Virus record (IMG/VR): IMGVR_UViG_3300045999_009250
Location: 1-64,000 of that record
DNA length: 64,000 bases
Origin: a virus
Reading direction: 5' to 3' (one strand)
Part shown: one piece after another, positions 1-8,029 of the stretch
Numbering within the stretch: the first letter of the stretch is position 1
How the letters are laid out: every line of letters starts with the position of its first letter
Translations under genes and position numbers: made by a program
The notes under the pieces: generated by a model
The model's input: the letters and a program-made list of their open reading frames with translations, nothing else
What the model was told of the DNA's origin: nothing
Database searches by the model: none

Positions 1-2
1 CA

Positions 3-941
3 GGTCGTCGTTTATACACAGATGAAAATCCAAAAGATACTGTATCTATTAAATTTAAAACTAAAGAAGATATAGTTGATACATTAAATAAAGATTCATT
101 TAAATCTAAACCACATGCTCGTCAATCACAAATTATTAATTTAATTCATCAACGAGTAAGAGCAGCATATGGTAAAGCAAAAGATCCTGAAGTAAAATCT
201 AGATTAAAACGTGCTTTAGATTATATTGAAAAACGTAAAGAATCATCTAAAGCTAAAACACAACGTTTAAATAAAGTAAAAGAAACAGCAGACCCACAAT
301 CAGGTAAAGCAGCACCATATGGTTCTGGTTATGCTCCTGTTAAAAATAAAAATATAAATGAGTTAAGACAAGGTCTTTTAGATTATTTAAAACAACAACT
401 TCCAAATTTCCCTGATTATGTTATAAAGGATTGGATTTATAAAATGATTAAAAAAGATGATAATATCAACACAGCCGAAGGTATTCAGGATTGGATTGAT
501 AGTCAACTTAAAGATTTAAAATGGGAGACTAAGACAAACTTTCCTATAACAATGGATATTTTTGGTAATAAAACTCAACAAGAATTAAAATCAAGAATTG
601 GAGGGGAAATTAGACAAGATGTAGGTAAGGATATTGAAAGACACAATACACAACAAAAATTATTAAAAAGTCAAGGAATATCTAAAGAACCTATTATTAT
701 ATTTAAAACTAAAGATGGTAAATATGAATTAGGAGAAGGCTGGCATAGAACTACACAAGCATTTAAAATGTATCCTGAAGGTTTTATTCAACCTAATGTT
801 TATATTGGTTTAAATGCTAAATGGTTAAATGAAATGTTAGAAGAAGATATACTTACTGAAAAATGTTGGAAAGGATATACTCAAAAAGGTATGAAAACAA
901 TGTTTGGTAAAAAATATCCAAATTGTGTAAAAATAAAATGA
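3..941 (+). CDS. Virion-associated hypothetical protein, 5' end outside window (partial)
   Basis: The frame is open from base 3, so the ATG at 444 is internal and this is the C-terminal 312 codons of a larger protein. The first ~110 residues are Lys/Arg-rich and helical (a KRALDYIEKRKE stretch). The C-terminal half has a DGKYELGEGWHRT segment at about 238-250, which resembles the nucleotide-binding loop of ParB/sulfiredoxin-like folds. That match is by eye and weak. The stop TGA overlaps the next ATG (ATGA), so translation is probably coupled. The neighbours are leader-bearing putative capsid-internal proteins, so a virion role is likely but unproven. Confidence 0.75.
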   Translation, partial: GRRLYTDENPKDTVSIKFKTKEDIVDTLNKDSFKSKPHARQSQIINLIHQRVRAAYGKAKDPEVKSRLKRALDYIEKRKESSKAKTQRLNKVKETADPQSGKAAPYGSGYAPVKNKNINELRQGLLDYLKQQLPNFPDYVIKDWIYKMIKKDDNINTAEGIQDWIDSQLKDLKWETKTNFPITMDIFGNKTQQELKSRIGGEIRQDVGKDIERHNTQQKLLKSQGISKEPIIIFKTKDGKYELGEGWHRTTQAFKMYPEGFIQPNVYIGLNAKWLNEMLEEDILTEKCWKGYTQKGMKTMFGKKYPNCVKIK

Positions 942-1264
942 TAAAATTATTAGATATATTAAAAGAAGCTAAAAAACTTAAAGAAACTTTTGAGGAATTT
1001 GCTAAAAAACGTGGTGAAGGTGCTGCTAAAATAGCTTCAAATGCTGAAGAAAAAGGTGGTTTAGCATTATTAACTTGGCACCACTTTAAAGTTAAAGCTC
1101 CTTATTATAAAAAAGCAACTAACGGTAAATTTGATAAAGAAGTTGCTACAAAAGAATTTGAACAAACACTTAAAAAAATATCTTTAAACATGACACCAAT
1201 TGAATTTCAAAGAGAAGTTGGTCGTTTAGAGGTATTAGGTGAATTACTAATAAGAGAAAAATAA
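938..1264 (+). CDS. Small protein with capsid-targeting-like N-terminus
   Basis: 108 residues. I chose the ATG at 938 over 923 because it overlaps the upstream stop (ATGA) and gives MIKLLDILKEA, which matches the leaders of other proteins here. ILKE followed by A fits the I/L-x-E cleavage rule of T4 prohead proteases, so the leader may direct packaging and be removed. The rest is basic and helical, with a WHHFKVKAPYY segment near the middle. The stop overlaps the next start (TAATG). Function unknown. Confidence 0.75.
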   Translation: MIKLLDILKEAKKLKETFEEFAKKRGEGAAKIASNAEEKGGLALLTWHHFKVKAPYYKKATNGKFDKEVATKEFEQTLKKISLNMTPIEFQREVGRLEVLGELLIREK

Positions 1265-1881
1265 TGTTAAATGAAAATATTCCTTATTTTAAATGTTTAA
1301 TAAGACGCTCTCATTATACTCATAATTCTAAAGATAATAACATTTTTGATAATGCCTATGTTTTTGGAATACAATCTATTACAGGTAAAATACTAACCTT
1401 TCATATTATGACAGATTTTGGAATGGTAAGAAGTAGAGTCCCCATTTCAGAACTTTTTATAAAAGAACCAACTAAAGATATTCCTTTCTATTATAAACAA
1501 TTATGGGATTGTTTTAGTGAAAATGTATCTGTTACAAAATATTCATTTTTACTAGAAAAAAGATGCCAGGTTATTTTAAGAAATAAAACTAAAGTTTGGG
1601 CTACTTATTTATTTACTGTAGATTGGTACGATAATCCATATTCTGACGAACCTACTGATTATAAAGCAGGTCATGTTTTAGTAGCAGATGGTGGTTATCT
1701 TTTATGTATGCCTAATAATAGAATTTATTGGAGAGATTCAAATTGGGTTACATCTGAATTTCCATTAAATGTTAAAGACATAAAAGTAGATAAATATTTA
1801 CTCTCAGTAGAATCAGTAGCAGATAAATGGATAACTGAAGACACAGATTCTTATTATTACGATATAAATGAAACTGTATAA
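1264..1881 (+). CDS. Conserved phage hypothetical protein
   Basis: 205 residues, starting inside the stop of the preceding gene, so translationally coupled. It is rich in Trp and Tyr and appears mostly beta, with no signal peptide or membrane segment. The N-terminal pattern (PYFKCLIRR, then FGIQSITGKILTFHIM, then VPISELF) recalls a protein I have seen in marine T4-like phages, where the function is not known. It shows no I/L-x-E leader. A possible assembly or virion role is inferred from its neighbours only. Confidence 0.75.
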   Translation: MLNENIPYFKCLIRRSHYTHNSKDNNIFDNAYVFGIQSITGKILTFHIMTDFGMVRSRVPISELFIKEPTKDIPFYYKQLWDCFSENVSVTKYSFLLEKRCQVILRNKTKVWATYLFTVDWYDNPYSDEPTDYKAGHVLVADGGYLLCMPNNRIYWRDSNWVTSEFPLNVKDIKVDKYLLSVESVADKWITEDTDSYYYDINETV

Positions 1882-1906
1882 AAAAGATAATAATCAAAAT
1901 TTTTGT

Positions 1907-1917
1907 AATATTTATAA
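1907..1917 (+). promoter_or_regulatory. ATATTTATAA box, 2 nt before the ATG at 1920
   Basis: AATATTTATAA ends only 2 nt before the start codon. If it is a -10-type promoter element, the mRNA would be leaderless or begin inside the gene. Confidence 0.55.
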
Positions 1918-1919
1918 GC

Positions 1920-2246
1920 ATGATCAAGTTTATAGACATCATTCGTGAATCAACAAATCCTAACATATATTTAGTATATTGTAGAATTGTTGTTAACAGT
2001 GATGCAAGACCCATGCAAGAAATATTATCGGATATTAGAGCTATTCCTGGTGTTACTATTGTAGATATAGTAGATGCTGATGATGAAACACACGGTATAA
2101 GACACGTTGTTGATCTTAGCTTAAAAATTGATCCATCTCCATTTGAACCATTTGATGGAAAATCTTATTCAAAAATATTAGCAGGTATCAAAAGAATACC
2201 ATCTATATACACAGCCAAATTTACATCAACTCCAACAACAGTATAA
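1920..2246 (+). CDS. Small leader-bearing hypothetical protein
   Basis: 108 residues with the N-terminus MIKFIDIIREST, one of the recurring leaders here, with an I-R-E site at residues 8-10. The body alternates predicted strands and helices (YCRIVVNSD, IRAIPGVTIVDIVDADDE, VVDLSLKID, GIKRIPSIYTAKF), which looks like a ferredoxin-like babbab fold. A promoter-like box lies directly in front, so this gene probably starts the transcription unit running to about 7.9 kb. Function unknown. Confidence 0.8.
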   Translation: MIKFIDIIRESTNPNIYLVYCRIVVNSDARPMQEILSDIRAIPGVTIVDIVDADDETHGIRHVVDLSLKIDPSPFEPFDGKSYSKILAGIKRIPSIYTAKFTSTPTTV

Positions 2247-2251
2247 TAAAA

Positions 2252-4921
2252 ATGAGTTTAAAACAAACAACATCCCCAATATACAAATTTATAACACACG
2301 TTGCAAGTAATTTATATCCATTACTTGAATATGCAGAAAATGTAATATTAAAATACATTGAAAAATTTAAAGAAGAAGCAGATGACTTAAATATAACAAT
2401 ATCAGATAATCAACTGAGAAAATACATTGAGCGTTTTGATCAAATAAAAAATTCACCTAAAATTACTGATAAAGAATTACGTAATTACACTTTATCTCAA
2501 TTAATAAAATTAATAACATCTTCTGAAGGTGTTAATAGTGGAGATGATGAGATAGAAAACACACCAGATGTTGTTTATAATGAAGGTGGTAAAACTATAT
2601 ATAATGGTTCTAAAGAAGGTAATTGCCTACTGTATGGTAGGGGTGAAAGATGGTGTATTACTAGAGGATCATATGGTAATTATAGATATAGTAGAGATAG
2701 AGGATATCCAACATTTTATTTAGCTAAAAATGAAAATTTACCTAGCTCTAATAAATTAAGTTTTGTTGCTATACAAGTTAGAGATACACCTCAGGAAACT
2801 AATAGATATGTTTATACTAATAGAGATAATAGTCCAAATGAATCATCACCTATGGATTTTAGTAAACTAATGAGTGAAATTCCTTGGTTAGCAGATATTC
2901 CAAATATTAAAAATATATTAAAATACATTCCTTTAAAATCATCAGAAAAATTAAATCAACTATATAAAGACAACCCAATAAATATAAGAGAATGGCTAAA
3001 ATTAGAATTTTCAGCTAAAAAACAATATCTTGTTGTTAGAAAAGGTAAAGAAATGTTTGATGATGTTTCTAATAATGAGTTTATTTCTAAATACTTACCT
3101 AAATTTCCACAATTAGCTAATTTTATTGCTATTACTCCTGGTATTTTTGATAGTGATGAATTATTAAAAAATTTAGATAGCTTTTCAAGTAATGATAGAA
3201 GATCAGTTACTGCAAATTTACAAAATTCTATAAGTTTAAATTATTTACCAAAAGATTTTTTCTCATTTGATGTTAAAAAATTAATAACTACTTTAAAGAA
3301 ATGGGATATTAATGGTGATCAAAGAATATATATTACTGAAGATGGTAGTACAATTGTATTATTAACTTTAGGTGAAAATATTAGAATGGGTTTATATCAA
3401 GCAGATGATGATTATCCTAATGTTAAATTAAATAAAAGAACATCCAAATACTTATTAGAATACCCTGAATTAGATAAAATCCCCTTTCAGAACTTAATAG
3501 ATTTAGCATCTGAAGGTGTTGTTGATAAAAGTGTATTAGGTGCTGTTTTAGAACAAGCAAAAACAAATCCAAATTCGTCAATTGTTGTTAAAGAAATAGA
3601 TGGTAAACAAATCTTAATAGATGCAAATTCATTTCTTTCTTATAAAATAGAAGGAGATACAATAACTAGAGTTCCATTTAATGACGAAGATGTACAAACA
3701 GCATTTGCACAAGAAGAAAATAATAAAGGATTTCAAGAATCAGCATTAAATATATTTAAAAATGAAGAAGATATTCCAGGAACTATAAATAAGGAAGGTT
3801 TAGCATCAATTGTTAATGCAACACCATACAATGAAAGAACATTCACAACAGAAGAGACTAATGGCCCGGCTGTATTATTAACAATACCAGGTGATGAAGC
3901 CCCAAATTTCTTTACAATTAATACAAATGGTGGAACTAACTCTTATTTAATAATGCCAACTGTGTATATTGGTAGTAATAATAATTGGAGACTTTTTAAT
4001 AGAAATAGAAAGGCTGTTAGTAACTCTGAGCAAATACAAGCTATTATTAATTACTTAAGAGGATCAGGTAAAACACTAAATGATGAATCATTATTAAATA
4101 CTTTAAGAGCATCACAATATTATGAACCTGAAGTAGATATTGTTAAACAATTTGTACGATTAAACCCACCACTAGCAGCTGAAAATAGATACAGACCAGT
4201 AATATTTAATGATACATTACTTATTATTAATACTGCTAATCCAAGAGAAAGTTTACAACTTTCAGATAGAAGTGGTAAATTAGTTAAAGCTAATATATCA
4301 CCTGCTCAAGCATCACGATTAATAGGTACTACGGCACCAGCAGCACAAGGGGCAGGTGAACGAGTAGCCACTCCAGTAGCAGGTACTGGTAGAAGAGGCA
4401 GACCAGCAGGCGTACCTAATGCTCCTGTAGCTCCAGCAGCAAACGTCCCAGCAGGTCAAGGTGAATCTGTAGCAGGAATTATGGCAAACTATGAATTAGG
4501 AAATGGATTTACTCAATTACCGGGTCGTTCATTTACTAGATTAAATACAAACACAGGAGTTGGACAACAAATAACTAATAATAGAGGTGCTACTCGTCGT
4601 AATAATTTATTAGGAAATAATGGTCGTGTAGTAAGAAACATTTCAGTAGGCCCAAGTGATATTTATATAATTAGATTAGCCAATGGTTCAAATGTAGCAT
4701 CAGTTGTAGTACAACCAGGTAACTTACATTACTTAATTACTTCAACAAATGCTATCTCTTTAAATTCACCCGCTGAATTATTAAATGCTTTACAACAAAG
4801 AAATTTAGCAGAAGCAAGAGGATACATAATGAATGAATATTTAGAACGGAATCCACAACATAAAAACGAATTTAAAGAATTAATTAAAAAAACCATAACC
4901 GAAAAACAAACCAACAAATAA
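2252..4921 (+). CDS. Large multidomain virion-type protein with GxxxC/WCIT module
   Basis: 889 residues. The first ~100 residues are helical. Residues ~105-195 form a module with NCLLYGRGERWCITRGSYGN followed by PTFYLAKNEN and SFVAIQVRD. An equivalent module occurs in the 772-residue protein at 54026 (HKCISY, YSHCVAQP, PTFYFLFDR, WHVLVIQV), so the two are paralogues about 52 kb apart. Residues ~690-745 are an Ala/Pro/Gly-rich linker, and the last ~140 residues are Asn/Arg-rich ending in a basic helix. No membrane segment or signal peptide is seen. The conserved Cys residues could be catalytic or structural. I infer a packaged or ejected protein by analogy with T4 Alt in size and position, but no ADP-ribosyltransferase motif is clear. 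Confidence 0.75.
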   Translation: MSLKQTTSPIYKFITHVASNLYPLLEYAENVILKYIEKFKEEADDLNITISDNQLRKYIERFDQIKNSPKITDKELRNYTLSQLIKLITSSEGVNSGDDEIENTPDVVYNEGGKTIYNGSKEGNCLLYGRGERWCITRGSYGNYRYSRDRGYPTFYLAKNENLPSSNKLSFVAIQVRDTPQETNRYVYTNRDNSPNESSPMDFSKLMSEIPWLADIPNIKNILKYIPLKSSEKLNQLYKDNPINIREWLKLEFSAKKQYLVVRKGKEMFDDVSNNEFISKYLPKFPQLANFIAITPGIFDSDELLKNLDSFSSNDRRSVTANLQNSISLNYLPKDFFSFDVKKLITTLKKWDINGDQRIYITEDGSTIVLLTLGENIRMGLYQADDDYPNVKLNKRTSKYLLEYPELDKIPFQNLIDLASEGVVDKSVLGAVLEQAKTNPNSSIVVKEIDGKQILIDANSFLSYKIEGDTITRVPFNDEDVQTAFAQEENNKGFQESALNIFKNEEDIPGTINKEGLASIVNATPYNERTFTTEETNGPAVLLTIPGDEAPNFFTINTNGGTNSYLIMPTVYIGSNNNWRLFNRNRKAVSNSEQIQAIINYLRGSGKTLNDESLLNTLRASQYYEPEVDIVKQFVRLNPPLAAENRYRPVIFNDTLLIINTANPRESLQLSDRSGKLVKANISPAQASRLIGTTAPAAQGAGERVATPVAGTGRRGRPAGVPNAPVAPAANVPAGQGESVAGIMANYELGNGFTQLPGRSFTRLNTNTGVGQQITNNRGATRRNNLLGNNGRVVRNISVGPSDIYIIRLANGSNVASVVVQPGNLHYLITSTNAISLNSPAELLNALQQRNLAEARGYIMNEYLERNPQHKNEFKELIKKTITEKQTNK

Positions 4922-4922
4922 T

Positions 4923-5369
4923 ATGAAAATTAAAGATTTAAGACAAATAATTAGAGAAGAAATCAAAAGTGTGTTGAGTGAAAATCAACCTGCTCCTGCT
5001 AAACCACGTGAAACCCCTGGTAGAGAAGTAGCTGAACCGGGAACTAAACCAGGTAAAGAGGAAAAACGTAGAAAATTAGGTAATCCTAATGTTAAACCAG
5101 CTCCTAAAGCTAAAGCTACACTTAAAGAAGCAGATATTATATCTAAAATTACAAAAAGATTTAAAAGTAAACAAATGGATGAGCTTTTAACTTTGGGTGA
5201 TGATAATGATTCCAAAAAATCAGATTCAAAAGCAAAACCTTTATATACTGATAAAGAAATAGAGGCAATGACTCCACAACAAGCAAAAGCAGCCATTAAT
5301 AAAGGAATATGGAATGTCCCAGCTAATTCAAATGTACTTAAAAAATTAAGAGAAAAATCAAAACAATAA
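4923..5369 (+). CDS. Basic, low-complexity protein with I-R-E leader
   Basis: 148 residues. The N-terminus MKIKDLRQIIREEIKSVLSE carries two candidate prohead-protease sites (IRE and LSE). Residues ~20-65 are Pro/Lys/Ala-rich and probably disordered, followed by a helical region and a short motif (YTDKEIEAMTPQQAKAAINK). It starts 1 nt after the upstream stop and its last base overlaps the next ATG (AATGA). Composition and leader resemble T4 internal head proteins, which are small, basic and processed. That comparison is inference. Confidence 0.7.
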   Translation: MKIKDLRQIIREEIKSVLSENQPAPAKPRETPGREVAEPGTKPGKEEKRRKLGNPNVKPAPKAKATLKEADIISKITKRFKSKQMDELLTLGDDNDSKKSDSKAKPLYTDKEIEAMTPQQAKAAINKGIWNVPANSNVLKKLREKSKQ

Positions 5370-7087
5370 TGATTAATTTACTAGAAGCAGAATACGAAGA
5401 TATTTTTCGTCCTGAAACAATGGCAGCCTTAAAAGGCAAATCAGGTGAATCATTAAGACAAATGCTTGGAAACAAGGAATTAATGCAAACCCTTATAAGA
5501 TCTAAAGAAGTATTAAATGACATAATAGCAGCAGAAAAAGGATATCATGATTTACTAGAAGGAATAGCAATAGAAATGGTAACTCAAGCTTATCCAATTA
5601 TTGATTATGCTAATATTAAAATAGATGCTAAAATAGGAGGAGATATAGGTAGTGGAGAACCATCAGATGATGAACCTTCACTAGAAATTCCAGCAGAAGC
5701 CGAAAAAGCAAGACGTCGTATTATTAATGGTATTACTCAAGGTGCATCAATTAGAGGAGCATTTGCTTTTTATTTATTTAGAGAATATCTTGATATGATG
5801 GATGATACTTTAGTAGATAGATATAATGAAATATTAAAATTAGTATTTGGTATATATGATGATGAAAATGCTATTGCTATGATGTTAGCTGCTTTAGCAC
5901 AAGGTCAAAAAATGCAAGGTGGTGAAAGTGAAGTTGAATATGATGAAGAAAATGAGCAATTTGTTATTAAAGCACGTGCACTTTGTTTTCCAATGTTAGT
6001 ACATGAAATTGTAAAAGGATTGTATGAAATAGTAGGAACTGAAGGATTTGGAACTGATAAAGAAAAAAATAAAGCTATTGTTGGTGCTGTAGATAAAGTA
6101 TCAAATGAGCCTAACGATTTTCGATTCGGAAAATTCATATATGACGCGATAACAAAGTTATATAATGAGAGTAACTTAGATGACAATAGAATACGTGAAT
6201 TATTTTTTGCATCGCTATATAAACTAGGAGATGATGAATTTTTTCCATTTGTAGAAAATGCTGTTAATGATCAATTAACACCTGAACAAAAAAGATGGGC
6301 ATTGGGTGAAATGAAAGATATTGAAAAAGATCTTAAAAAAGATGATACTGGTTTAAGTGGATTAGATGAAGGACAAATAGATGAAATAAAAGGAAAAAAC
6401 ATTGCTGTAGGTGATATTTTTACATTATCTGCTGATTTGGGTAAATTTAAAAACGGAAATAAAGTTAGAGTATCATCAAAAACCCCATCCGGTGGTGATA
6501 TTAAATTAATATTATCTAGTATTGATGGTAAAATTAAAGACATATTTTTCTTAGATAAAAATGATGAATTTGAAGGTCTAGATGAAAATGAAAATAATGA
6601 ACTTGAAGGATCTAATGAACCGGCTCCAACCCCATCAACCCCACCAGGTGAAATTAGTGCTGAAGAAGCTAAACGTTTAATAAAAGATACAAACGGTAAA
6701 ATTTTCACAGCAACATTTAATAAAAAGGATGGTACTGAAAGAGTAATGAATGCTCGTTTAGGTGTAAAAAAATATTTAAAAGGAGGAACATTAGCTTATG
6801 ACGCTGAATCTAAAGGTTTAATTCCTGTTTATGATATGCAATATAAAGAAAATCCAGAAAAAGCATATAGAACAATTAATGTTAATACACTTACTAAATT
6901 AAAAATAGGAAAAAATATATATACAGTAACATCTTCAGTAACAGAAAATACTATCGTTGAAGGTAAAGCAAAAGAACTATTTGATGAAATACTTGAATTA
7001 ATAAGAAAACGTACTCGTGAGATGAATGATGATGACGCTTTTGAATTTCATGAAAAATTAAAAACTTGGATTAATAAGTTAATATAA
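5369..7087 (+). CDS. Large acidic virion-type hypothetical protein
   Basis: 572 residues beginning MINLLEAEYEDIFRPE, where LLE and LEAE could be processing sites. Residues ~20-230 are helical with a conserved-looking ALCFPMLVHEIVKGLYEI segment near 210. Residues ~315-410 contain an acidic linker (EFEGLDENENNELEGSNEP) and a small beta domain, and a second beta domain with TATFNKKDGTERVMNARLG follows. It overlaps the upstream gene by 1 nt. Function unknown; structural or ejected protein inferred from context. Confidence 0.75.
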   Translation: MINLLEAEYEDIFRPETMAALKGKSGESLRQMLGNKELMQTLIRSKEVLNDIIAAEKGYHDLLEGIAIEMVTQAYPIIDYANIKIDAKIGGDIGSGEPSDDEPSLEIPAEAEKARRRIINGITQGASIRGAFAFYLFREYLDMMDDTLVDRYNEILKLVFGIYDDENAIAMMLAALAQGQKMQGGESEVEYDEENEQFVIKARALCFPMLVHEIVKGLYEIVGTEGFGTDKEKNKAIVGAVDKVSNEPNDFRFGKFIYDAITKLYNESNLDDNRIRELFFASLYKLGDDEFFPFVENAVNDQLTPEQKRWALGEMKDIEKDLKKDDTGLSGLDEGQIDEIKGKNIAVGDIFTLSADLGKFKNGNKVRVSSKTPSGGDIKLILSSIDGKIKDIFFLDKNDEFEGLDENENNELEGSNEPAPTPSTPPGEISAEEAKRLIKDTNGKIFTATFNKKDGTERVMNARLGVKKYLKGGTLAYDAESKGLIPVYDMQYKENPEKAYRTINVNTLTKLKIGKNIYTVTSSVTENTIVEGKAKELFDEILELIRKRTREMNDDDAFEFHEKLKTWINKLI

Positions 7088-7091
7088 TAAA

Positions 7092-7901
7092 ATGATTAGT
7101 TTAGTTGAAATTTTAAAGGAATTAGGACAGCGTAAGCATTACACTGAAAGAAAATTTCAACGAACAAATATATCTAGAATAAAAATCCCTGATGAAGCTT
7201 ATGGTGGTTATGATGTCAAAGAAACTAACATTAAATTAATAAGTATTTTAAAAAAAGAAATACTTGATAGATTGAATAATCTAGAAAAAATAAATATAGT
7301 ATCGTCCTTTAAATATTATGTTGGATATAGAGTATTTAAACCAATATTAATTAGTAATGGTAAAAAATATCCTATTGTTATGTATGTAGATTATCAAGAA
7401 AAAAATAAAGAAAGAAAAAAATACGGAGATTTATATTATGCTGTAGTAAATAAAGATGAACTTATTACCTTAATTTTAAGTAGTGATATTAGTAATACTG
7501 AATTAGAACATAGAATAGCACATAATCTTGAAATAGAACAAGAAATTCGTAATGCTAATGTTAAAATTATAGAATCATCAAATTATGATTATATTATAGA
7601 TCTTGATAAATTATATGGAAAAAGTCAACAAGTAAATAAAACACCGTCAAAAGACTCAGTAGAATACAAAGTTAATATGGCTTATAGAAAAGATACTAGT
7701 TTTAATCATAAAATTTATGGAGAAGGAGTAGTAGTAGATACATCAAATGGAAAAGCGGGAATGGGAGATGCTAGAGGAAAATTAGATTGGGTAGATGTAG
7801 ATTTTAAAAACTCAAAACCAGTACTTAAAGGAGGAAAATTAACAACAATAAAAAGAATATCTCCAGTATATACTAAAAAATATTTTGATAATCTCCAATA
7901 A
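7092..7901 (+). CDS. Leader-bearing hypothetical protein
   Basis: 269 residues with the leader MISLVEILKELG, containing the L-K-E site. The body has a central mixed domain (IVSSFKYYVGYRVF, PIVMYVDYQEKNKERKKYG) and a C-terminal beta segment (NHKIYGEGVVVDTSNGKAG, then LDWVDVDFKNSKPVL) that looks like an SH3-like barrel binding region. This is the last gene of the 1.9-7.9 kb run, and a box, hairpins and a terminator follow. Function unknown. Confidence 0.75.
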   Translation: MISLVEILKELGQRKHYTERKFQRTNISRIKIPDEAYGGYDVKETNIKLISILKKEILDRLNNLEKINIVSSFKYYVGYRVFKPILISNGKKYPIVMYVDYQEKNKERKKYGDLYYAVVNKDELITLILSSDISNTELEHRIAHNLEIEQEIRNANVKIIESSNYDYIIDLDKLYGKSQQVNKTPSKDSVEYKVNMAYRKDTSFNHKIYGEGVVVDTSNGKAGMGDARGKLDWVDVDFKNSKPVLKGGKLTTIKRISPVYTKKYFDNLQ

Positions 7902-7908
7902 ACTAAAC

Positions 7909-7918
7909 ATATTTATAA
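7909..7918 (+). promoter_or_regulatory. ATATTTATAA box with no ORF downstream
   Basis: Exact ATATTTATAA copy 8 nt after the upstream stop. No start codon follows before the terminator at 7978-8011, which suggests a non-coding transcript. Confidence 0.5.
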
Positions 7919-7924
7919 TTAAAT

Positions 7925-8011
7925 AAACTACAGAACAGATTTATAGCCTGTTCGATTAAACAAAAATTTTAAGAGAGCTGTAACCTCAATTTTGGGTTAC
8001 AGTTTTTTTTT
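7925..8011 (+). ncRNA. Candidate small RNA (two hairpins plus terminator)
   Basis: Between the box at 7909-7918 and the U-tract at 8003-8011 lie a hairpin (GAACAG 7933-7938 with CTGTTC 7948-7953) and a strong terminator hairpin, with no reasonable ORF. A promoter-like box, compact structure and intrinsic terminator are the layout of a small RNA of about 85-90 nt. The 5' end is a guess from the box position. It could instead be only the end of the upstream mRNA. Confidence 0.35.
7978..8011 (+). terminator. Rho-independent terminator
   Basis: CTGTAACC (7978-7985) pairs with GGTTACAG (7995-8002), followed by nine Ts. It separates the virion-protein run from the dehydrogenase gene. Confidence 0.85.
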
Positions 8012-8020
8012 CGTATATTA
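8009..8020 (+). promoter_or_regulatory. TTTCGTATATTA element before the dehydrogenase gene
   Basis: The same 12-mer occurs at 9371-9382 before the next gene, and a relaxed TTGTATATTA at 62397-62406 lies before the helicase gene. None of these three genes has an ATATTTATAA box of its own, so this may be a second promoter class. Inference only. Confidence 0.35.
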
Positions 8021-8029
8021 ATATAAAGT

